Assembly (NCBI GenBank): GCA_964019695.1
Contig: OZ026527.1
Location: 71,198,593-71,262,592 of the forward strand
Direction: 5' to 3'
DNA length: 64,000 nt
Source: Loripinus fragilis
Taxonomy: Eukaryota > Mollusca > Bivalvia > Lucinida > Lucinidae
Positions 23,380-34,500 of this stretch are shown here, piece by piece. Positions within the stretch are counted from its first letter, which is position 1, and every line of letters starts with the position of its first letter. Made by a program: the position numbers and the translations under genes. The notes below the pieces were generated by a model, which had not been told where the DNA came from, made no database searches, and worked only from the letters and a program-made list of their open reading frames with translations.

Positions 23380-24820
23380 ATCTATTCAGAATGAATCCAT
23401 TATATTTTCGAGCTTTCACCCCTTTATTTAACTACCCCCACCTTTACACTTTGCACTTGTATACCCTCCGTGTCGGTGAGCTGTCTTGTTCCCATCCAGA
23501 ATTATCAAATCAAGTCCGCCCCTTGTGATCATTGAACAGTGAACCAAGCACGCCCAAAACAACAACATTTAAGAAATTTTAATTTAGTCTATTTTCTCAC
23601 TTTTGAGGCAAAATGATCGCACTATATTGCTGAAATCCGCCAGGACAAGACGATACCTTAGTTATTAGAGTTAAAAGGTAGCTGTCTGCATCCATAGTCT
23701 TTTAATTTGAAGGGACTGCAACACTCCAGGCCCTAGATCAAATGTTGTTGTTTTTACCTGATTTTATCTCACAAAACTATTTTTAACCTATAATGCTCTT
23801 TTATCCTTCTCACTCACATCTTTTACCTGTTCTTATTTCTACTAACATTCTTGCTTGACGCGCATCCCTGCCTATAATGTCCGCGAGGGCGAGAGGCAGT
23901 ATGCTTGCTTCCTGTCAATTCGACCCGTCCTGTCAGTTCGAGCACCATGGTGAATCGGAATTTTAGCTCGTGACGAGTATTGGAACGTCGGAAAATCCGG
24001 ACGTATCAAAGCGAGAGTTCATAAAGTAAAGATAAAATGCGGAAAAAGCAGAATCTAGTTGTTATTTCATCCAAGAAATAATAATTTATGTCTAATATTT
24101 CCAAAATACCTTCTCAATAAGAAGTTTTTAGCCCAATAAGAATTGGTATATTCGTTTATACCTTTATCGATCTTTTGTCTCTACTTTTTGAATGAAAAAA
24201 TCGAATTTGGACTTCTTTTCAAGCATATCCCAAGCGGTTAGACAGGAAATAGCGGGACTACAATCCAATAACTAAGACCACAGTCATTTCTATGAAGTGA
24301 TATACATTTTTGGTGTCTCCTGACCCATTTAACTGATGGTGAGCTATTGCTATCATGGAATGTCCATCCTACAGTTGTAAATTTGTCTCCTAATTTTTTT
24401 AGTGACCCTATCGTTTGTAGCCTTTAAAAAAAATAATAAAAAAGTGAAAATCTGCAATAGAGTTTAGGAACCATTCAGAAGAAACATATTATTTGAACTG
24501 GACTGTAGATTCATATATCACGCTTAACCTTGGTGGTTTAAGCAACCGACCAATCAGAGCAATCGATTTAACAGGAACATTTAAGTGATCCGGAGCGATG
24601 ACATCATGTTGATGAAAGACCACTGTTTACAAATTTTGTGTTGCTGGCTATGTTAAGTTCGTTTTTTTCTTTGTTACAAATGTATAGTTAATATCTTTTG
24701 CTTAGATAAAAAAATATAGGGAGTAGCCATAACGGGCATGCACAAAAGTTGTGATAAGGTGGTCGAATGCAGGGCAAACCAGGCTATATGGAGATAGACA
24801 GACGACAACTTGGACTGCTG
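23380..24820. other. Non-coding stretch, putative intron 1
   Basis: Nothing recognisable beyond short homopolymer runs. A slightly CpG-richer patch lies at about 23860-24010 without promoter motifs I can name. Confidence 0.5.
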
Positions 24821-26067
24821 AGGCCCCCCCAGGGGGGGTCTGTGCTCCCTTGATCCCTGAAAATAATGCATTGATCTCCCCAGCTCCCTGAAAGATAGTA
24901 CCTTTGCTCCCTGAAAATATTTTCCTTTGCTCCCCAAATCCTTAAAATTAATTAAGCTTCTCCCCAAATCCCCAAAAATATAAGCAAATTCTCCCTAAAA
25001 TTAATCGATTCAATAACAGACAGCCACTACTTTTGATGTTGTATTTTTTAGAATATTACCATTAGAAAATATTGACGACTGGACCCAGGCTACTATACAT
25101 GAGCAGATGACATAATAACTACTGAATTTTTAACGTTATAATTGCTATTATAGGCCCTATACAAAAGTTTAACTTCAGATTCAACAAGCAAAAATATATC
25201 TGATCAACATTGATCAAAGTTTTAATAAAGAAAAAACAAAATCTAATTACTTAGAGAGATAGTTACATACCAGATGCATTTGTAGCCCTGTTATGATTTT
25301 TAATTATCGCTTGTGCTGGGGGTCCGGGGGCATGCTCCCCTGGAAAAATTTTGATAAAAATGGTGCGATCTGATGCATTCTGAGTGTTCCAAAGTTAGTT
25401 ATTATCAACCTAAAAATCAACATTTTTTATAAATCAACAGCCCAAATTTTGTGCCAAATTTGTCTCCAAGGTCAATCCAGACGCGCTCTTTGACACGCAA
25501 AAAAATGCATTCACATTAAAGGAGGGTCTGGGGGGTGGGGGGCAATAGCCCCAAGAAGCTAAAGAAATGTAAAAAAATGGAGGCTTTACGTTTTTCACAC
25601 CAGGCGCGAAGATATATCGCGTAATGATGTGGATTCAGATTCATGCTAGGGGATCGGAATTTTTTTTATTAAATGGTGCAATACAGGACTTAGTGGTCCA
25701 TAATATGTTATAATCAACCTAAAATTCAACAGTTTTCAAGGCTAATTTTGCACAATAGTAAAAAATATTTGCCCTATGAGTCATCAATACCAATTAAGAT
25801 CAGCATGTTAGCACAAAAGTAAATACATTTAGATATCCAAGGGGGGTCTGGGGGGCTTCCCCCCCAGAAGCCGAAGAAAATTTTTGAAAAAATCAAACGA
25901 AATGAAGCCTTTAAGGTGAGATTTTTTTTACTATTTTGCTTGGCTCCCTAGATCCCCAAAACTATGAGCTTGCTCCCCAAATCCCTGAAAATAATTACCA
26001 GTGCTCCCCAGCTCCCTGAAAATAAATAGCCATTCTCCCCAGATCCCCAAAACCCCTGGGGGGCCCC
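24821..26067. mobile_element. GC-rich inverted-repeat element, longer copy
   Basis: Left end GGCCCCCCCAGGGGGGG, right end CCCCTGGGGGGCCCC. Subterminal arrays of CTCCCTGAAAAT/CTCCCCAAATCC units flank a centre that carries two or three copies of GGGGGTCTGGGGGG and an AGAAGCCGAAGAAA motif. It shares ends and order with 18408-19182 but is ~470 bp longer. Confidence 0.8.
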
Positions 26068-26290
26068 ACTGCTGTCCGTGTCCGGACACAACTAAATGAC
26101 ATGAAACAAGCCCAAACCATTTCCTGCCCTATCACTGAATTCAGGGCGATATGATAGCTTTTATTTTATGTTTTCATATATTAATCAAGTCAAAGATGAA
26201 AAGTTTAAAGCCACAGTTTCTGCAATTATTCCTGCACTAGTCTTCCACCACCAAGACACCTGGTTGTTACTACTTTTCAAGTACAACGGT

Positions 26291-26430
26291 CGGCCGAATA
26301 GCTCAGTCATGTTGTGACAGTGCCATTCCTAACGGCCTCGCTGTTGGGTTTACTCTTTAGGGACATGGTTAGAGTGGTTGACTGTCACGCAGGAGTTCTG
26401 GGTTCGAATCCTGGCTTAGTCTTACCTCGA
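26291..26430 (+). mobile_element. tRNA-like SINE unit
   Basis: GACAGTGCCATTCCTAACGG leads into a tRNA-like block. An A-box-like ATGGTTAGAGTGG and a B-box GGTTCGAATCC are spaced as in a tRNA. The same block occurs at 29800-29910, so it is an interspersed tRNA-derived element rather than a working tRNA gene. It lacks a clean acceptor stem. Confidence 0.7.
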
Positions 26431-26576
26431 AGGGTGACCTTTTTTCTATCTAGCAGTGCATCATAAAAAAATTAAAAACCTTACCCTTTTACGGCAGACA
26501 AAAAATGCAGCCCAAAATGTCGTCTGCTGAAGTCTGCTGCATATGATTTCCTGACATTGTTGACATATTTTGAGTG

Positions 26577-26640
26577 TATGGGGCAGGCATCGTGGACCCA
26601 GATCGGGCTGCTCCAAAAGGAGCAGTCTGATCTGGGTCTC
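26577..26640. repeat. Hairpin CAGATCGGGCTGCTCC
   Basis: Inverted arms CAGATCGGGCTGCTCC and GGAGCAGTCTGATCTG. A similar palindrome with CAGTCTGATC occurs at 4138-4175. Confidence 0.7.
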
Positions 26641-27097
26641 CCCTGTTTGGCGATGAGGCTTCGAAGCATTTCTGTGGACGAGAAAAAAAGACAACATTTT
26701 TTATACCCCCCGCAAACTTTGTGGTGGTATACTGTTTTCACGTTATCCATCTGTCTGTGTATGCGTCCGTCTTTAACGTTTTGTTTCCTTAATATCTTGA
26801 AGAGTCATTGCTGGATTTTCATCAAACCTTGCAAACATGTTCATATATTCAAGGCAAATACTTTAAACAAAAAACATAAAGGAGTATGGGCCAATTCTAT
26901 TAGAGGTATTTCCCTTTGTAATTCTAAATGGCTTTTTATGTAGGGTTTTATGCATATGCTATTGTAGTCCATACACTGGCCGATCAACTCCTACCACAGC
27001 TTTTGATGGAAAAATTTGATACTTTGCCTATAAAATGTAGACACATTGAATATATGCATGAAGAAGCTTGATTAAGAAAAAATATACCTCTACAAAA

Positions 27098-28238
27098 TTA
27101 ACCAGATCCTGACCTTTATGCATGAATAAATTATTACGGTATTAACACTGAATGTATAGCTTTTTGAGATGGATCGTGTGCAAACGGTATGTTTCGAGCA
27201 ATTACGGAAATAACCGCCTTGGTACAATTGCGATGAGATCCGTTGATAATTCAATGAAGTTGTACTTTCCACGGTAGTCGTGAGGTTAGTCAGAATAGCT
27301 CCAGATACATAATTTATGGGTTCGAATCCTGGTCGAGCCAACTCTTTTTATTTCATTTTTCTTTGTTTTCATGTCAAAGAAATGCACATAAACACAAAAC
27401 ATGTAAGTTCACGCTTTCTTTGAAATTGTAATAACTGACAACTTCTTGATGCTTGGAGTTAGAATTTAGTTTGCGAATACAGGTCTACATCCGTGCTCTT
27501 GGCTCCAAAGCAAAATAAATCTGTTATAGCGGGTCGAAGCATTTCTCTAAAGAGCAGCAAGGAGGTCCATATATGAGCCACGACATGAGATTTCCAACAA
27601 TGTGGCATGTGCGACAAGCAAAGGCTCAGATCAGCATGCGCATACGCACAGTCTGATCAGAGACTTTGCTAGTCACTTGAATATTAAATGGCTATTAAGC
27701 CACTGAATGAACAGTATTTAGTTTCAATTCTTAAAAGGAGGGTGCACAGGCTCACCTGTGCCTAATCGTGTCAAAATGCCACATTGTTTGAAATCTCATG
27801 TCGCAGCTCACATATTAAAAACGGAAGAGATGACAGGCGATAGTTGAAGTACAGTGTTACGGTTCGACGAGAGAATGTTGTTGTCACCTAAGCGATCAAA
27901 TTAAACAAAATAGAGAAATGATATTGCAAAAGGAGAAAATTTAATAAAAATAAAAACAAAAGTCTTTTCAATAGTCACAACAATAAATGTGGCGCATGGG
28001 ATTCGAACTTACAACGCAGAGCTTAAAAATATAAGTGTGTAATGTTCAAGTGTTCTACCCACTGAGCCACACAGGCAACTGATAGCCAATTGAGCATTAT
28101 AGCGGTGTATATATCTATTATGTTAAAAAGTACCACATGCATTTTCCGTCTTAGTTTTACCATGAACGCCGAAGATATATTTAGAAGCTCAATCGGCTGT
28201 GAAATTATGTTAATGATAAAGGCCAGGATCAGGTTAAT
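27098..28238. mobile_element. 1.1-kb inverted-repeat element with tRNA-like modules
   Basis: The ends ATTAACCAGATCCTGACC and, inverted, ATTAACCTGATCCTGGCC make ~23-bp terminal repeats. Inside, near the left end, is a tRNA-like stretch in plus orientation ending in GGTTCGAATCCTGGTC (27315-27341). Near the right end is one in minus orientation (about 28003-28080: inverted B-box GGGATTCGAACTT, inverted A-box ACTGAGCCACA). A complete palindromic element (27576-27812) is nested in the middle. It sits inside the pearl-like element 26698-29335. Confidence 0.7.
27576..27812. mobile_element. Palindromic ~230-bp element, copy 2
   Basis: Starts and ends with inverted CATGAGATTTCCAACAATGT, with the central CAGATCAGCATGCGCATACG palindrome and GTGCACAGGCTCACC. 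Same family as 8684-8908, 46724 and 52210. Confidence 0.85.
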
Positions 28239-29599
28239 ATTTTCAAGGTATAATTTTGACAAAATGACAGCTATGAGAACTTAGACAATATTTTCCTAAT
28301 AAGGTGTTTGTATATGCATAAATGGTGTCTTCATGGGCTGATCAACTCCTACCACAACTTTTGATGGAGCAATTTGATACTTTGCCTATACATGTACAAT
28401 TTAGACACATTGAACATATGCATGAAGGAGTTTGGTTCAGAAAAAATAATTTTTGACAACATGACAGCTGTGAGAACTTAGACAATTTTTCCTATATAGG
28501 GCTTTTGTATATGCATTGATGGTGCCTTCATGGGCCGATCAACTCCTACCACAGCTTTTGATGGATTAATTTGATACTTTGCCTATACAATGTAGACACA
28601 TTGAACATATGTATGAAGGAGTTTTGTTCAGAAAAAATAACTTTTGGCAAATTGTCAGCTGTGAGAACTTAGACAATTTTTCCCTAATAAGGCTTTTGTA
28701 TATGCATAGATAGTGCCTTCATGGGCCAATTAACTACCAAAACAGCTTTTGATGGAACAATTTGATACATTGCCTATACAATGTAGACACATTGAACATA
28801 CGCATGAAGGAGTTTGGTTCAAAAAAATAACTTTTGACTAAATGACAGCTGTGAGAACTTAGAGAATTTTTCCCTAATAAGGCTTTTGTATTTGCATAGA
28901 TGGAGCCTTCATGGGCCGATCAACTCCTACCACAGCTTTTAATGGAGCAATTTGATACTTTGCCTATACAATATAGACACATTAAACATATGTATGAAGG
29001 AGTCTGGTTGAGAAAAAAAATTGACAAAATGACAGCTATGAGAACTTAGACAATTATTCCCTCATATGGCTTTTGTATAGGCATTGATAGTGCCTTCATG
29101 GGCCGATCTACTCCTACCACAGCTTTTGATGAAGCGATTCCATACTTTGCTGATACAATGTAGACACATTTAACATATGCATGAAGGAGTTTGATTTGGA
29201 AAAAATAATTTTTGTTTGCACAGATTCTACTGAAATCTTCTTTTCAAAACTAAGGTCTGCTGGTGCTGAGTTTTTTCACTGACTCTTACTGTGCGGGGGG
29301 TATCTAATAAGCATTGCTTATTGACTTTTTTCATTGTGATTGGTGTTTTTAGAGTAAACTCATACAATGCAGAATTTATTTATAACCGAACCTGTAAATA
29401 TGTGCTTATAGCTTTTAATTTGTTTTATGCATGCAATTCAAAATCAGAATTCTTGCCAAAGCTTTATACTAATCTAATATGTATTTAATCTACTCATATG
29501 CCTCTTTTTACAGCTGCTTTTACATATTAATTTTTTTACATCTATTATCTCGGAAATAGCTTTTGTAGCTAAAGTTAATTTGCTGTACTATTACCGACG

Positions 29600-30130
29600 G
29601 AAAATAAAGTTTCTTGTATCTTGTTGTTGTATCTTGGACCCAAAGATTTTCCCCTTTGGAATTGCTTTAATGGTGTCAGAAGTACCTGTAATTTTGTAAC
29701 GCTTGGGGTGGCCTCTGAGTGTGAGAGCTGTAGCGGACTATACTCCCTTGTATGTGTAGGAATGGTTGATGCCCGGCTCTCAAAAAATAAAAGGGGGAAG
29801 AGTATAGTGACAGTGCCATTCCTAACAGCCTTGCTGTTGGGTTAACTCTTTAGGGACATGGTTAGAGTTGTCAACTGTCATGCAGGAGTTCTGGGTTCGA
29901 ATCCTGGGGACCCAAAGATTTTCCCCTTTGGAATTGCTTTAACGGTGTCAGAAGTAATTCGGTAATGCCTGAGGCGACCTCTGAGAGTGAGAGGGGTAGC
30001 GGGCTATACTTCTGGGTTCAAATCCTAGTGGACCCAAAGATTTTCCCCTTTGGAATTGCTTTAGTCAGTAGCGTGTTAGCCCTGACTAATTCGACATCTC
30101 AGCTGCGCAGGTTCAAATCAAACTAGCCTT
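29600..30130 (+). repeat. Cluster of partial tRNA-SINE units
   Basis: Three copies of GGACCCAAAGATTTTCCCCT (about 29635, 29908, 30032), each followed by GGAATTGCTTTA, alternate with tRNA-like parts (A-box-like ATGGTTAGAG, B-box GGTTCGAATCCTGG or GGTTCAAATCC). It is a tandem or nested SINE cluster, related to the unit at 26291. Confidence 0.75.
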
Positions 30131-30421
30131 CAGTAGATGTAGCCATTTGTTTACTTCGTTAAAACTCTGTGACTGTGCCAACGTAACCAAGTAACATGTA
30201 CATTTAATAATTTTATATCTAACTCAAAATATCATTATTCATCAAATGATATTGCCATCTTTTATTGTGTAGTCTTTATATATCAGATCACAGGAATTGT
30301 CACAGAAGAATAGATCCTCCCTGAGCACAGGAGTAAAAGAGTGTCTTCAAGCACTTTAGGAGAACTTTGCCAACAACAATAGACATGTATCTGTCTCAGG
30401 AGACTCTGAAGTGTTCACAAT

Positions 30422-30798
30422 CAGGGATTTTTTTTGGTGTCCTCAGGGGCCGAAAGTCGGCCCCTTTCCCAATGGAATTTAGGTGACTTTTTTCCCAATT
30501 TGAAAAAAAATTCCCAATCTCAAAAAAAAAAAAAAAAAAAAAATTTTTTTTTTTTTTTTTTTTAGAATTTTCACACACACACACACAAGCTACATAATGA
30601 CAATCTACTACAATTGCATCCTATTTTCCTTCAATTTAATGGCAATAGTATGTGTAATAGCTAATTTGTTTTTAAACTGACCGAAAAATGCTGTTCTTGT
30701 TTGTTTAGAAAATTTCCCAAATTAGTGGTTTACTGCGCTAATTTTCCCAATCTGAAAGGCCCTAGGGCCCCATCCCAAAATTGCAAAAAAAATCCCTG
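30422..30798. mobile_element. CAG...CTG element with ACAAT target duplication
   Basis: The inverted ends CAGGGATTTTTTTTG and CAGGGATTTTTTTTGC are flanked by exact direct repeats ACAAT (30417-30421, 30799-30803). Inside are TTCCCAATTTGAAA-type repeats, a long poly-A/poly-T palindrome (about 30520-30563) and an (AC)n run. The ends resemble hAT-group elements; the 5-bp duplication fits the hAT5-like class. Confidence 0.85.
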
Positions 30799-31059
30799 AC
30801 AATATTACGGACCTCCAAAAGATTAACTTCAAGTTTAATTGTGTTCAGTTAACCAATATTAACCTATCATGGTAATTTATGTCCATTGATATATGCGACC
30901 AGCAAAGGCTTAGGCGTGACTGCATATCAAGAGCCTTCGATATTGGCACATATTTATTATTTGAAGCATTAGCCTACCAGTACATCGACTGTAGGATGAA
31001 AGTCTCCAAGTAACCATCTAAATTACACAGGGTTCTTTCACCTGCATGCAGGCAGACAT

Positions 31060-31250
31060 TTAAAAATACAATTTTATGCATTTTGGAAGGTGAAATGAAA
31101 AAAATATAATTATATGCATTTTGAAATGCCTTTCAAAATGCATAAAATTATATATTTTTTCCAGAAAACATGAAAAAATTCTAGGTTTCACCAGTATATT
31201 TGGATAGGGTCAGGTTACCCTAAACACAGGTATTTTTTTATTCAGCCTTT
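31060..31250 (+). repeat. Dispersed repeat just upstream of FBXL4 exon 2
   Basis: Contains the palindrome TTTTGAAATGCCTTTCAAAA and ends in GGTTACCCTAAACACA plus TTTTTTTATTCAGCC. The same block is at 58930-59385. Its pyrimidine-rich end finishes about 30 bp before the exon 2 acceptor. Confidence 0.75.
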
Positions 31251-31280
31251 AGCAGTGAAAGTGTGAAATGTGTATTTCAG

Positions 31281-31539
31281 AATGCTGAACATATTCAAGA
31301 AATCTCTCAGCTTGAATGGTAAACCAGCAAAACTGGCATCTCAAGAGTTGGACCTTTATGAAGAGTATTTGAGTACGGGAGGAAAGAAGGCTGACATTGT
31401 TACGTTTAATGCCCAGGAAGTGACAGATTTCAGCTCTCAGTATGGTAGCGAGACCAGCATATCCTACACTGCATATAACCTAGCTGGAAGAGGCTCGATA
31501 TTTCCTTCCTATGGAGATTTTACTCAAGCTTGTGTGTTT
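31281..31539 (+). CDS. fbxl4: FBXL4 exon 2 (first coding exon)
   Basis: Acceptor TGTATTTCAG at 31271-31280; the start codon ATG is the second base on (31282). Encodes residues 1-86. [18 protein letters not shown] is rich in Lys with hydrophobic spacing, as expected of a mitochondrial targeting segment. Then come [22 protein letters not shown] and [13 protein letters not shown], closely matching the start of the discoidin-like domain of FBXL4. Donor TTT|GTAAGT, phase 0. The start has a weak context and no in-frame alternative upstream within the exon. Confidence 0.95.
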
Positions 31540-34500
31540 GTAAGTATAAGAACTCCACATAAGAGGGCTCTTGTTCAGGACATAGGGGCTTGTATCATGG
31601 TTTTTAAGTGAAATAATATATTATACTTTATTTTTTATAGTATAATATATTTTTTTCTCTCAAAAACCATGATAAAAGTCCCTTAGGTTTATGGATTTTG
31701 GTAAATCTGTTTAGGAACAGCAGTGACGAATGTATAAACTGATTTTGTAAATCAGGGGTTGCAAGTTTGAGACCTGCTTCTCCGGTCTGTCATATGAGAC
31801 TAAAAGCTCCATGTGACCTTAGCTGTTGATGGGACACTAACACAAAATCACAGAGTAAATGATCTTAAATTTGGAATGTTTCTCTCCTTTTGTTCTCAGA
31901 AAATGTTGGTTATCATAGCTGGAATATATAAAAGGCTTGTCAGAATAGCAACCAGGGAAAAGTCTGATAGGACTGCTTAATTTTTAAAAAATCAGCAGAC
32001 ATCATGAAATGTCAAAACATCATCTGCTAGCATTTTGCCAACCATGACAAAAAATCATAAAAGGAAATCCTTGTAGAGATGACCATAAAATTAAGGTATG
32101 GTTTGGTATCATAAATACACACGTTTGGTTGTTCCCTTCAATATGACTATCTGAGAGTAATGAGCCCTTTTCTTTGTATCATCATAATGTGTTAATTTGA
32201 TTTGATTGTTTCTCTGTGATGACATTGCATTAGTAAGAAAGCCTCCATGCGAGCTAAACAATTATATGTTTTAACAACAACAGAATCTAGGGCGACGATT
32301 TAGCGCTAGTAAAATGCATTTAAGCCCCCCATTTAAGCTTAGGCTGTTGTCCGTTCTAAGGCAGTGGTTCTGTTGGTGTTGTTGATCTATTGTTTAATGT
32401 CCTTCCCATTGTTTGTGGGAGTTCTGTGTTTGTCTTTGTTTTGTTATGCAATTCTTTGTGTCCATTTTAGTTTTGCAATCATTTTGAAGAGGAAGAGAAA
32501 GCTGGTTGCTTTGCTATTGTTGTCTTGCAGACGTATTGTTACTATTAATGTTCAGTGGCTCTTCCTCACAGTGCCGTGGGTTAGTCTGCAGTATGTGATT
32601 GTGGTATTTCCTGATCATACTCACTTACTTTTTGAATGTTAATTTGTTACAGAGAACCTATGGTCCTTGGTGGGATACAGCCCCTTCACATAGGGATCCT
32701 TTCCTGAGAACTCCACCTTCTTTCTGCAGTCAGGATTATATTGGTAACATCTAAGTGTCTTTGTATTGTTGTTTAAACCTTAACTCTTTGCCTACTGGAT
32801 AATTTTGCACACTTTTTTGTTGTCCACTGACTTTTTTAAAAAAAAATTCCTTCAGGAATACCATGAGGAGCGCAGTGATTCAGTGGTAGAGTGCTCGACT
32901 TGAGATCCAGGTTATGGGGGTTCGAACATCACTGGAGGTACTGTGTTGTGTCCTTGAGCAAGACCTAACCCAGTTAGAACCGTACTAACATGACTGAAAA
33001 TTTTGTTAAACAGCCACTCTTAAAAAGACTGAAAATTTGTATTCAAGACTAAGGATTTCCCTGACCCCCTGTTTATATTGTAAATGACCCCTATCTTTCC
33101 CAAATGACCCTTTAAATGAAAGTTTTTATGCCCCCAAAAGAACTTTGGTGGGGCATATAGTAATCTCATCATGTCCGGTGCATATCTACTATATTCGTTG
33201 AGGTAGGACTCCCAAATTTGATGTGTGGATGCATCTTGGAATGGCCGAGTGTCACATACCATTTTCATGTCACCGTGACCTTGACCTCTGACCTTGTGTT
33301 TAGAATATTTGTGTCTGGAGCATATCTCCTATATTATTTGAGATAAGAATCCCAAATTTTGTGTGTGGATGCATCTTGGCCATTCTTGGGATGACATAGT
33401 GCTGCATATCATCCTTGGGTCACTGTGATCCTGACCTCCGACCTAATTTCTAGAATCGGATTTTCTCCTATATTCTTTGAGGTAGGAATTCCAAATTTGA
33501 TGTGTGAATGCTCCAGACACAATGATTCTGAAGTCTGGGTCAGATGTCAGGGTACAGTGACCCAAAAATGGTACACGACATTTCACCACCCAAAGATGCA
33601 TCCAAACACCAAATTTGGGATTCCTGCCTTAAAGAATATAGAAGATATCCACCAGACTCGATGCTGATTCTTGAAGCTAGGTCAGACGTCAAGATCACAG
33701 TGACCCAAAAAAGGTACACAACATATCACCATCCAATGATGCATCCATACAACAAATTTGGAATTCCTACCTTATAGGATATAGTAGATATCCACTAGAC
33801 TCGATGCCAATTCTAAACACTAGGTCAGAGGTCAAGGTCACAGTGATCCACACTGAGATGGGACACTCCTCCATCCCAAGATGCATTCACACACCAAATT
33901 TGGGATTCCAAAGGGGAGCATTCTGCAATACTTTCAACCTTTATTAACAGCGCCCTAGATAAGATTTTGGGTCAATTGGGTATTTACGCAACCTGGTTAT
34001 CCTCAATTGCGTACTTGCAAAAACAACTGCGTATTTATTTTTAAAAAAAAATACGCCACGTTTTTGGCAGTGATTACATACGTTTTCTTATTGAGTGAAG
34101 CCATCGCGAATGTGCCTACGTATTTACTCTCATTGTCTGACTTTCTGAGTATCAAACTAGTGGATTTTTATTGTACCTGAAGCAAATCGCATCGCCTTGT
34201 TGACATTAGTTGCTCGCATCTATTTTGCAAACTTTCATTTTCCGCTAAAATACTTGACTGGTGCCGATATTTATTCATAAAATTGGAATTATACTGTGCG
34301 CTCGCTAGTAAAAAAAATCAATACCCAACTGGCATTTGTATATTACACAAATCGAAACAAAATGGACCGAATGACATCGCATGTAATTGCATACGGATCT
34401 TCCGAATTGCTTTTCTGTACGCACACATTTAATTTTAAATGCTTTTTTGATGATTTTAATTGCGTATTTACGCAAATACGCTGCTTATCTAGGCTGCTGA

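Larger units (their letters stand above)
26698..29335 (+). mobile_element. Pearl-like element, copy 1, with 187-bp core array and nested insertion
   Basis: The left end is TTTTTTATACCCCCCGCAAA. It is followed by CACGTTATCCATCTGTCTG and then core units of ~187 bp containing CAACTCCTACCACAGCTTTT, ATACAATGTAGACACATTGA and ATGACAGCTGTGAGAACTTA. About five cores lie at 28255-29180. The right end is TGTGCGGGGGGTATCTAATA, then a small palindrome (AATAAGCATTGCTTATT) and GACTTTTTTCAT. This layout matches bivalve pearl elements, which are regarded as Helitron-related non-autonomous elements. A 1.1-kb element (27098-28238) is inserted in it. Confidence 0.75.

Noticed and set aside
33425..33777. Two plus-strand frames of 77-80 codons
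   Set aside because: They are read from inverted copies of a ~140-bp satellite unit present in both orientations.
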